Assembly: GCF_004117935.1 (NCBI RefSeq)
Contig: NZ_SDOY01000142.1
Span: 1-64,000, forward strand
Length of the DNA: 64,000 nt
Direction of reading: 5' to 3'
Source: Streptomyces roseicoloratus
GTDB lineage: Bacteria; Actinomycetota; Actinomycetes; Streptomycetales; Streptomycetaceae
Numbering within the stretch: the first letter of the stretch is position 1; each line of letters opens with the position of its first letter. Both the position numbers and the translations under genes were made by a program. The notes beneath the pieces are model-generated. The model did no database searches and was not told where the DNA came from. It saw only the letters and a program-made list of their open reading frames with translations. Positions 1-7,099 of this stretch are shown piece by piece.

Positions 1-7
1 GGCGGTT

Positions 8-27
8 TCTAGGGGTCGTCGCAACAC
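8..27 (+). repeat. IS30 left inverted repeat
   Basis: The sequence TCTAGGGGTCGTCGCAACAC matches the reverse complement of 1283-1302 at 18 of 20 bases. It lies 13 bp beyond the transposase stop codon. Confidence 0.85.
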
Positions 28-40
28 GTGGTCGTGTTGG

Positions 41-1264
41 TCAGGCCGCGAGTAGTTTATGCAGGCGCTCGGCCGGGGTTTCCCAGCCGAGCGTTTTGCG
101 TGGGCGGCGGTTGAGCTGGTCGGCGACGGCGGCCAGGTGCTCGGGGTCGTGGACGGACAGGTCGGTGCCTTTGGGGAAGTACTGCCGCAGCAGGCCGTTG
201 GTGTTCTCGTTCGAGCCGCGCTGCCAGGGGCTGGCGGGGTCGCAGAAGTAGACCGGGATGTCGGTGGCGAGGGTGAACTGCGCGTGGCGGGCCATCTCGC
301 TGCCCTGGTCCCAGGTCAGGGACCGCATCAGCTGGGCGGGCAGGGTCTGGACGGTGGCGGTCAGGGCAGTCAGGACGGCCTCGGCTCCGTGGTCGCCGGG
401 CAGGTGCAGGAGCATGACGTAGCGGGTGGCGCGTTCGACCAGGGTGCCGATCGCGGACCTGCCGTCCTTGCCGATGATCAGGTCGCCCTCCCAGTGGCCG
501 GGAACGGCCCGGTCCTCCACCTCGGCGGGCCGTTCGCTGATCATCACCATCGGGGTGGTGAAACGCGGCTGGCGGCAGTTCGCCTGCCGCTGGGGTCTGC
601 GGCGGGCCCGCCCGGAGCGCAGGGCGCCGGCCAGCTCGCGCCGCAGCTGACCCCTGCCCTGGACATAAAGTGCCTGATAGACGGTCTCGTGGACCACGTG
701 CATCTCCGGCCGCTGGGGGAACTGTGTCCGCAGAGCGTGGCATATCTGCTCCGGGCTCCACTTCTCGTCCAGCATCGTCTGGACGGCGTCCCGCAGCTCG
801 GGGTTCCGGAGGATCTTGCGGGGCTTGGGGCGGGGACGGCGGGCGTCGGCGCGGGCCTGGGCGGCGTGCGGGCGGTAGTGCCACTGGCCGCGTGTGCCGT
901 CGGTGCGGTTGCGGCGGATCTCCCGGCTGACCGTGGACGGACTTCGGCCCAGCTCCGCGGCGATCGCCCGTACCGTGGCCTTCTCCCGCAGCCGGTCCGC
1001 GATGTGGATCCGCTCGTCCTCGCTCAGGTATCGGGACGGACCGGAAGCCGGCACCACCAGATTGATCGGTGGTACCGGCTTCCGGTTGCGTTCCCCGGAG
1101 CGGCCGTTGCGCCACTTCCGACCGGTCCGCTCATCGATGCCGACAATCCGGCACGCTTCGGTGTTGCTGTATCCCTGCCGCACGAGCCGGGAGTATGCCT
1201 CCCGCTCCCGGGACAACTTCTTACGCCCCTGCGGTGTCCGGTCCGCTCGGATCTGGAAGTCCAT
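41..1264 (-). CDS. IS30 family transposase
   Basis: A 407-residue DDE transposase. The N-terminal third holds helix-turn-helix segments (about residues 10-55 and 80-120, the latter with the SPSTVSREIRRN signature of IS30 proteins). The catalytic triad is visible as Asp in GHWEGDLIIG (about residue 261), Asp in LTWDQGSE (about 319) and Glu in RGSNENTNGLLRQ (about 353). I chose the ATG at 1264, which is preceded by AAGGGG at good spacing. The longer frame would start with TTG at 1294, inside the terminal inverted repeat, which is unlikely. No frameshift or internal stop is seen. Confidence 0.93.
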   Translation of the reverse strand: MDFQIRADRTPQGRKKLSREREAYSRLVRQGYSNTEACRIVGIDERTGRKWRNGRSGERNRKPVPPINLVVPASGPSRYLSEDERIHIADRLREKATVRAIAAELGRSPSTVSREIRRNRTDGTRGQWHYRPHAAQARADARRPRPKPRKILRNPELRDAVQTMLDEKWSPEQICHALRTQFPQRPEMHVVHETVYQALYVQGRGQLRRELAGALRSGRARRRPQRQANCRQPRFTTPMVMISERPAEVEDRAVPGHWEGDLIIGKDGRSAIGTLVERATRYVMLLHLPGDHGAEAVLTALTATVQTLPAQLMRSLTWDQGSEMARHAQFTLATDIPVYFCDPASPWQRGSNENTNGLLRQYFPKGTDLSVHDPEHLAAVADQLNRRPRKTLGWETPAERLHKLLAA

Positions 1265-1282
1265 CGCACCCCTTGAACTGGG

Positions 1283-1302
1283 GTGTTGCGACAACCACTA
1301 GA
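1283..1302 (-). repeat. IS30 right inverted repeat
   Basis: Partner of the repeat at 8-27. It lies 19-38 bp upstream of the transposase ATG, so the transposase promoter probably overlaps it, as is usual for IS30-type elements. Confidence 0.85.
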
Positions 1303-2604
1303 ACCAACGAGGAGGGCCGGGCGACGGACCGCGGCGCGCGGATGTCCCGGCTCGGGCTGCACCCCCGGCTCGGCCGGGCCCTGCTCGACGGGACGGCCGA
1401 GGTCGGGGCGCGGCGGGCGGCCGAGGTGGTGGCGCTGCTGAGCGAGGAGCCGCCCCGGGAGTACGGGGACGACCTGGCGGCGGCCTGGCGCGGGGCGCGC
1501 CGGGGCGGCGACGGGTACGCGGCGCGCTGGAAGGCGGAGGTCCGGCGCCTCGAACGATCGGCCGGCGAGGAGGCCGGCGGCGCGGAGGACGCGCGGACCG
1601 GATCCCTGGACGCAGGCGGCGGAGAGGATGCGGTGGCGGGTCTGGTGACGGCACTGGCGTTCCCGGAGCGGGTGGCGCGGGCGCGGGAGCAGAGCGGCCT
1701 GCTGATGGTGTCGGGCACGGGGGCGCGGCTGGCCGAGGGCTCGCGGCTGGGGTCGAGTCCGTGGCTGGCCGTGGCGGTGGCGGACCGGACTGCGCAGAGC
1801 GCCACGGCACGGGTGCGGCTGGCCGCCGTGGTGGACGAGGAGGTGGCGCGGCGCGCGGCGGGGCATCTGCTCAGCGCCGGCGAGGAGGTCCACTGGGAGG
1901 ACGGGGACGTGGTGGCCCGGTCGGTGGAGCGGCTGGGGGCGGTGGAGCTGACCGTCCGCCCGCTGCGGAACGGCGCGGATCCGGCGCTGGTGCGGGAGGC
2001 GCTGCTGGACGGGCTGCGCCGCGAGGGCACGGGGCTTCTGCGCTGGAACCGGGACGCGGAGGAGTTGCGCGCCCGACTGGCCTTCCTTTACCGGGAGTTG
2101 GGCGAGCCGTGGCCGGACGTGTCGGAGGAGGCCCTGCTCGGCCGGGCCGCCGACTGGCTGGAGCCGGAGCTGTCGCGGGCGCGTCGGCGGGCCGATCTGG
2201 GGCGGATCGACGCCGGTGAGGGGATACGGCGGCTGCTGCCGTGGGCGACGGGCGAGGCGCTGCGCCTCGACGAGCTGGCGCCGGAGCGGATCGAGGTGCC
2301 GAGCGGTTCGCGGATACGGGTGGAGTACGGCGGGGAGCGGCCGGTGCTGGCGGTGAAGCTGCAGGAGATGTTCGGGCTCGCGGAGACGCCGCGGGTGGCC
2401 GGGGTTCCGGTCCTGGTGCATCTGCTCTCCCCCGCCGGCCGGCCGGCGGCGGTGACGTCCGATCTGGCCTCGTTCTGGCGGGACGGCTACCGGGCGGTGC
2501 GTGCGGAGCTGCGCGGACGCTATCCGAAGCATCCATGGCCGGAGGACCCTTCGGCGGCCCAGCCGACCCGGCACACCAGTGCCCGGCTCAGACGGGAGCG
2601 GTGA
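1303..2604 (+). pseudogene. hrpB: ATP-dependent helicase HrpB, C-terminal part, interrupted by IS30
   Basis: The frame enters from the IS30 right end and gives about 433 residues that read as the C-terminal half of a DEAH-box HrpB helicase (normally about 820-850 residues). Recognisable pieces are RGARMSRLGLHPRL, the post-helicase region, and the HrpB_C signature with SGSRIRV, LQEMFGL and RYPKHPWPEDP close to the end. The helicase core motifs (Walker A, DEAH) are absent and should lie left of the element, outside the window. HrpB is a DExH helicase of poorly known role. The break between the halves makes this a probable loss-of-function allele. Its last 17 bases overlap the end of the convergent DUF3068 gene. 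Confidence 0.88.
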
Positions 2605-3589
2605 GAGGCGCCGGCCCGGAGCCGGTGTCCGGTCCCGGGCCCGCCGCCCGGGCCCGGCGGGAGCGGGCTTCGAGCCAGAAGGAGAGGGCGAGCAGGAGGA
2701 GGGCGAGGACGGTGAAGGTCCACGGGAGATAGGAGACGAGCATCAGCACCATCAGCCGATTGCCTTCGACCAGGTCGACGACGTGGGCGATGTAGTCCTC
2801 GCGCATCTTCACGTGACCCTCGAAGACGGTGACGGTGTCCTGGCCCATCAGGGCGCGGGCGTTGCGGAGCTCCTCCTTGTGGATCTCCTCGCCGTTGACG
2901 GGAGCGCCGGTCACGGGGTCGACCCAGAACATGCGCTTGGTGGTGTACCAGCGGGTGAGGCCGGTCTTGGCGAGGACGCCGGGGTCGATGTCGATGGGCA
3001 TCGTCTTGGGCATGGGGACCTTGGTCCAGGGGATGGTCTGCTCGAAGTAGTAGACCTCCAGTCCGCGGAAGGTGCGGGTGCCCTGGTAGTGGATGGGGGC
3101 GGAGGTGCGGGTCTGGGCGTCGAAGTACCGGTAGTCCCGCTTCTCGGTGAGGAAGGGCCACTTGAACTCGATGCCCTCGCGGCGCACCGGGTCGCCGTCG
3201 ACCGTCTCGCCGGTGGCGTGGACGGGGTCCTGGGTGTGGGCGTCGAAGATGTAGCGCTCGGGGATCTTGGAGACCATCTTGCCGTCGGGGCCGAGGACGT
3301 AGGAGAGGGAGTCCCAGACGACGACGTCGCGGCCGGCGTCGCGTTCGATCTTCCTCGACTCCTCCACGTTGCCCTTGAGGGTCTGGACGATGGTGATCCG
3401 GTCGACCTTCTTCGCCTTGAGCGTGGAGTAGTCGAGCAGGGTCGCGGGCTTCGCCTCCAGGACCGTCTCCTGGTACTGGTTCGGCGGGATCTTGGCCAGG
3501 CGCGGGAAGGCGTACCAGCGCATCGTGGGGGCCATGGCGGCGAAGAAGACGGCGAAGGCGAGCAGGACGAGGCTGGCGCGGCGGCGCAT
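2588..3589 (-). CDS. DUF3068 domain membrane protein (PorA-like family)
   Basis: A 333-residue protein with an N-terminal transmembrane anchor (about residues 4-22), a long extracytoplasmic domain and a second membrane span near residues 285-310 followed by a basic tail. This two-span layout and motifs such as WYTTKRMFWVDP and GLEVYYFEQTI are typical of the actinobacterial DUF3068 family, whose function is unknown. The ATG at 3589 has a GAGGGG ribosome site and lies 11 bases after the stop of the small upstream gene, so the two are probably cotranscribed. Longer upstream starts would run through that gene and are not supported. Confidence 0.85.
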   Translation of the reverse strand: MRRRASLVLLAFAVFFAAMAPTMRWYAFPRLAKIPPNQYQETVLEAKPATLLDYSTLKAKKVDRITIVQTLKGNVEESRKIERDAGRDVVVWDSLSYVLGPDGKMVSKIPERYIFDAHTQDPVHATGETVDGDPVRREGIEFKWPFLTEKRDYRYFDAQTRTSAPIHYQGTRTFRGLEVYYFEQTIPWTKVPMPKTMPIDIDPGVLAKTGLTRWYTTKRMFWVDPVTGAPVNGEEIHKEELRNARALMGQDTVTVFEGHVKMREDYIAHVVDLVEGNRLMVLMLVSYLPWTFTVLALLLLALSFWLEARSRRARAAGPGPDTGSGPAPLTAPV

Positions 3590-3600
3590 CGGGCGGCCCC

Positions 3601-3741
3601 TCACTTCTTGGGGCCCGGATCGGCGGTGAGCAGGGGCTTCGGCGAGGTGGGACCGTCCGGCGGCAGATCGACGAAGGAGACGAGGAGGATGAACAGGAGG
3701 ACGGGAACGAGTCCGATGACGGCGGCGGCAAGGGCGCGCAA
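3601..3741 (-). CDS. Small membrane protein (SPW_0924-like), 46 residues
   Basis: A short frame starting with TTG at 3741, preceded by GGGAGG at 6-base spacing, and ending in TGA eleven bases before the DUF3068 start. The product is one hydrophobic helix (AAAVIGLVPVLLFILLVSFV, about residues 5-24) followed by a short polar tail with the segment PTSPKPLLTADPG. The TSPKPLL segment and size recall the small Streptomyces family annotated as SPW_0924, from memory. The function is unknown. Tight linkage suggests it works with, or is made together with, the DUF3068 protein. Confidence 0.7.
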   Translation of the reverse strand: MRALAAAVIGLVPVLLFILLVSFVDLPPDGPTSPKPLLTADPGPKK

Positions 3742-3840
3742 GGTCGGCCTCCCGGTGCTCGATCTGATGCGTCGTCAGGGCGGGGGCACCGTAGCAACGT
3801 CGCCGCGAGATGAGAACACGTCGCACCGGGAACACGTGCG

Positions 3841-3873
3841 CCGCCCTCGCGTCCGGCGGGGACGCGAGGGCGG
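3841..3873 (-). terminator. Hairpin terminator after the transglycosylase gene
   Basis: A perfect 13-bp inverted repeat (CCGCCCTCGCGTC and its complement) around a 7-base loop, 47 bases beyond the stop of the minus-strand transglycosylase gene. It has no T tract, as is common for Streptomyces terminators. Confidence 0.7.
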
Positions 3874-3920
3874 CGCGGTGACGAGCAGGAGACCGGGGTG
3901 GTCCTTTCGCCCTCAGGCGG

Positions 3921-5669
3921 TCAGGAGGTCGGCGTGGGCTCCGGGGTGCCGCCCGTGGACGAAGAGGGCGACGGCGTCGGGGTCGGCTCCGGCTCGGGTT
4001 CCGGGGCGGTGACCGTGATCGTGATCGTGACGGAGCCGCCGCCGGGCGCGGTCAGCCGCAGCACGAAGGTGCCGGTCTTGTCGCCGGCGTGGATGTCCGG
4101 CAGCTCGTACGTGCCGTCGGCGCGGGTCTTCAGACCGGTCAGGGTGCGCACCGCGGTGCCGTCGGCGTCCTTGAAGTAGGGGCCGTCGGTGGCGGGCTGC
4201 GGGTCGGTCGCGGACGTGACGAACGTGGCGGTGAGGGCGACACCGGCGGCGGCGGCCCCGCCGTCGGTGGCCTTGACCGTGACCGGGCCGGTGACGGTGC
4301 CGCCGGTGGTGGCGGCGAGCTCCTTGGCGTCGACGTGGGTGAGGGTGTCGGCGGAGCGCTCGGTGACGGTCGCGGCGAACTCGACGGCGTTCAGGGCGCG
4401 TCCCACGACGGTGGCGCTGACCTTGAAGCCGCCGGTCTGCTCGCCGGCCTTCAGGGTCGGCGCGACGGCCTTGCCGTTCGACCCGGTGACGGCGGTGACC
4501 TCGCGGGCGCCGACGGCGAAGCGGGCGTCGGTCTCGTCGCTGATCCGGAAGCGCACCTGGACGCCGGCGACCGGCTTGCCGGCCAGGTCGACGGCGAGCA
4601 CCGTCGGCCGCGTGGTGAAGGTGGTGCCGGCGGTGGCGCTGAGGGCGGTGGCACCGTCCTTGTTCAGGCGCGCCACCTTGGCCGCCGGATCGGTGGTGGG
4701 CGGCGTGGTCGGCTTGGTGGGCGTCGGCTCGGCGGGCTTGGACGGGCTCGGCTTCGGCGTGGTCGGCTTCGGCTTCGGCGTCACGGGGGCCGTCGGCGTC
4801 GGGCGGGCGCCGGGCGTGGTGCGCGGGTTGTCGCTGCGGTCGCCCGGGAGCACCCCGGTGCCGTCGGGCACCTGGTGGCTGCCACGCTTGTAGTACTCGA
4901 ACCAGGACAGGACCGTGTTCAGGTACTCGCGGGAGCGGTTGTAGCTGAGGATGGCCTTGTCCAGGTCGGCCTTGACGGCGAGGTTGCGGCCGTTGGCGCA
5001 GAGGTAGAGGCCGGCGGCCTGGGCCGCGTCGTAGATGTTGTTCGGGTCCTTCTTCCCGTCGCCGTTGGCGTCCTGGCCCCAGGTGGCCCAGGTGGACGGG
5101 ATGAACTGCATCGGGCCGACCGCCCGGTCGTGGACGCTGTCGCCGTCGTAGGCGCCGTTGTCGGTGTCGGAGATGTTCGCGAAGCCGACACCGTTGAGGA
5201 CCGGGCCGAGGATAGGCGAGTTCGTGGTGCCGTTGGCGTCGACGGCTCCGCCGCGCGCCTGCCCCGACTCGACCTTGCCGATGCCGGCGAGCAGCTGCCA
5301 GGGGAGGTTGCAGTCGGGGTCGGTGGAACGTATCGACTGCTCGGCGCGCTGGTAGGCGGCGAGGACGGACGCGGGTATGCCGGCTTCGGCCGGGCCGGTG
5401 ATGACCGGCAGCGTGCCGGCCGGAGAGCCCGGCTTGTTGGGCGTGTTCAGCGGGGGCAGTTCCGTGTAGTACGGAGAGTCGCCGGAGGCCGAGCCGTCCG
5501 GGGTCGTGGCGGTGTCGCCGGTCCCGATCGGCACGTCACCACTCGCTCCGTCGGTGGGCGGCTGGGTCGTGCCCGGCCCCTGAGAGGCGGCCAGCGCCGC
5601 GACCGCCGCGGCCACCACCGCACCGCTCGTGGCTCCCCTGCGCAGCCGACGGCCCAAGTGCCCTGCCAT
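3921..5669 (-). CDS. Secreted lytic transglycosylase with C-terminal Ig-like repeats
   Basis: A 582-residue exported protein. Residues 1-30 form a signal peptide with an RRLRR start. A transglycosylase SLT domain (MltB-like) spans about residues 95-275, with the catalytic Glu in GIGKVESGQ, then DRAVGPMQFIPSTW and the metal-loop-like DANGDGKKDPNN. After a Pro/Thr/Lys-rich linker (about 290-335) come two Ig-like extracellular modules. It should cleave peptidoglycan glycan strands to 1,6-anhydro ends in the cell wall. The ATG has a GGGAGGG site. It is transcribed divergently from the DUF4184 gene; the 198-bp space between has a 6-bp dyad (ACCGTG/CACGGT at 5767-5781), but I see no ydaO-type riboswitch. 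Confidence 0.88.
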   Translation of the reverse strand: MAGHLGRRLRRGATSGAVVAAAVAALAASQGPGTTQPPTDGASGDVPIGTGDTATTPDGSASGDSPYYTELPPLNTPNKPGSPAGTLPVITGPAEAGIPASVLAAYQRAEQSIRSTDPDCNLPWQLLAGIGKVESGQARGGAVDANGTTNSPILGPVLNGVGFANISDTDNGAYDGDSVHDRAVGPMQFIPSTWATWGQDANGDGKKDPNNIYDAAQAAGLYLCANGRNLAVKADLDKAILSYNRSREYLNTVLSWFEYYKRGSHQVPDGTGVLPGDRSDNPRTTPGARPTPTAPVTPKPKPTTPKPSPSKPAEPTPTKPTTPPTTDPAAKVARLNKDGATALSATAGTTFTTRPTVLAVDLAGKPVAGVQVRFRISDETDARFAVGAREVTAVTGSNGKAVAPTLKAGEQTGGFKVSATVVGRALNAVEFAATVTERSADTLTHVDAKELAATTGGTVTGPVTVKATDGGAAAAGVALTATFVTSATDPQPATDGPYFKDADGTAVRTLTGLKTRADGTYELPDIHAGDKTGTFVLRLTAPGGGSVTITITVTAPEPEPEPTPTPSPSSSTGGTPEPTPTS

Positions 5670-5867
5670 ACGTGTGGTCCCTCCCCGAGTCCCGCGTCCG
5701 CGCTCCCCGCGCGGGTCCGACCCGCCGACCCTATGCCAACTCCGAGGTCCGGCACACCGGCCCCTGACCGTGTTTCACGGTTTCGTCACCACTTGGCCGT
5801 CCCGGCTTTCGGCGCGGGGCGGTCATGAATACTTGACCGGCACATCGAAACGAGGGGGAGCAGTCCG

Positions 5868-6803
5868 GTGCCTTTCACGCTCAGTCATGCCGCCGCGGTA
5901 CTCCCGGGACTTCGGCGGGATGCCACGGCACGGGGTCCGTTGGTGGCGTCGGCACTGGTCGCGGGTTCGTTCTCACCCGACATGACCTATTTCACGGCCT
6001 CTGTCGTGCCCGGTGCGATGCGGTTCGGGAACGTGACCCACTCCTTCCTCGGAGTCGTCACCGTCGACGTGCTCATCACCGCCGTGGTGGTGGCGCTGTG
6101 GCTGACGGTGCGTGAGCCGCTGGTGGCGCTGCTGCCGCGGCGGTGGCGCGGGCGGGTGCACGGCTTCGTACGCGGCCGGCCGTGGCGGGAGCGCCGCCCG
6201 GTGGCGCTCGTCTGCTGGTTCTCCGTGTCGGCGGCCGCCGGCGCGACGACGCACGTCGTGTGGGACGCCTTCACCCATCTCGACCGCTGGGGCACACGGC
6301 TGATCCCGGTGCTCGGCGACGTGGTGGGCGGGTTCCCCGTCTATCTGTACGCGCAGTACGGGGGTTCGGCCCTGGCGCTGGTGCTGCTGGGCTGGTTCAC
6401 GCTGCGGGCGCTGCGCGCGGCCCCCGCCGACGGGCCGACGCCGTCTCCCGGCCGGGTCCCGGTCCTCGACCGGCGCGGGCTGCTGATCGCTTGGGGCGTG
6501 ATCGGCGCGTGCGTGGCGATCGGAGTGGTCCAGCGGGTGCTGCGCTTCTACGCGTACGGGCTCGAGGTCGGCACCCCGTTCGACATCATCCCGACGATCT
6601 GCTTCGGGGCGGGGTCGGGGCTGGCGCTGGGCGTCGTGCTGTACGGGGTGGGGGCGCGGGTGTGGTCGGCGACGCGACCGGCTTCCCGGGCGGGGGCCGA
6701 GGCCGGCCGCGGGGACGGCTCGGCGGCGGGGTCGGAGGCCGGCCGCGGGGACGGCCCGGCGGCGGGCCGACGCCCCGAACCCGTCGGCCCGGACCGCCGC
6801 TGA
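5868..6803 (+). CDS. DUF4184 family membrane protein
   Basis: A 311-residue integral membrane protein starting at GTG 5868 behind GAGGGGGAG. The opening PFTLSHAAAVLPGLRR, the THSFLG segment and the TTHVVWDAFTH segment are the conserved histidine-bearing motifs of DUF4184 proteins. They resemble the metal-dependent hydrolase-like YdjM/phospholipase C-like fold, but activity is unproven. About six hydrophobic helices are visible. The C-terminal tail contains an in-frame tandem duplication (two copies of EAGRGDG.AAG), probably disordered. Confidence 0.85.
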   Translation: MPFTLSHAAAVLPGLRRDATARGPLVASALVAGSFSPDMTYFTASVVPGAMRFGNVTHSFLGVVTVDVLITAVVVALWLTVREPLVALLPRRWRGRVHGFVRGRPWRERRPVALVCWFSVSAAAGATTHVVWDAFTHLDRWGTRLIPVLGDVVGGFPVYLYAQYGGSALALVLLGWFTLRALRAAPADGPTPSPGRVPVLDRRGLLIAWGVIGACVAIGVVQRVLRFYAYGLEVGTPFDIIPTICFGAGSGLALGVVLYGVGARVWSATRPASRAGAEAGRGDGSAAGSEAGRGDGPAAGRRPEPVGPDRR

Positions 6804-7099
6804 CCGGCCCGACGGCACTCGCTCCCGCCCTCGGTGCCGTACGACGTCCCTTGTCGGCCTCCCCGCACCTGGACGGTCACTCCGTACAGCGCGGCGCCCT
6901 GGTGGTGCGGGCAGGTGCGGGGCGCGGAGGCGCCGCTGAGGGCGCCGTCCCGTGTGCCCATCCGTCCCGCCCTCGGGACGATCGCCCACACGGAGGTGTG
7001 CGCCGGGCCCGCGCGGGAGGACCACCACGACACCGCCCCGCGCGGTGAGGTATGTCCGTCGCGGGGGTCCGCCTGGTGCCGGAGTGGGTGGGGGTGGGG
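6804..7099. other. Intergenic region with no supported gene
   Basis: 296 bp between the stop of the DUF4184 gene and the stop of polA, which converge. The open frames here lack ribosome sites and credible composition. I found no strong hairpin. Confidence 0.6.

Larger units (their letters stand above)
8..1302 (-). mobile_element. IS30-family insertion sequence inserted in hrpB
   Basis: A complete element of about 1.3 kb with one transposase gene and 20-bp terminal inverted repeats at 8-27 and 1283-1302 that agree at 18 of 20 positions. The rightward flank resumes directly as the reading frame of an HrpB-type helicase, so the element interrupts that gene. I could not find a convincing target duplication: the seven bases left of the element and the bases right of it share no obvious direct repeat. 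Transposase frame and ends look intact, so the copy may still be active. Confidence 0.9.

Noticed and set aside
1-1310. Target-site duplication of the IS30 element
   Set aside because: Bases flanking the inverted repeats (GGCGGTT on the left, ACCAACG on the right) share no direct repeat of more than one base.
1024-2574. Long minus-strand frames opposite hrpB
   Set aside because: Composition is Arg/Pro/Ala-rich and the plus-strand frame carries clear HrpB motifs.
5670-5867. ydaO (c-di-AMP) riboswitch before the transglycosylase gene
   Set aside because: Such switches often precede cell-wall hydrolase genes in Streptomyces, but the conserved core sequences are not present and the leader is short.
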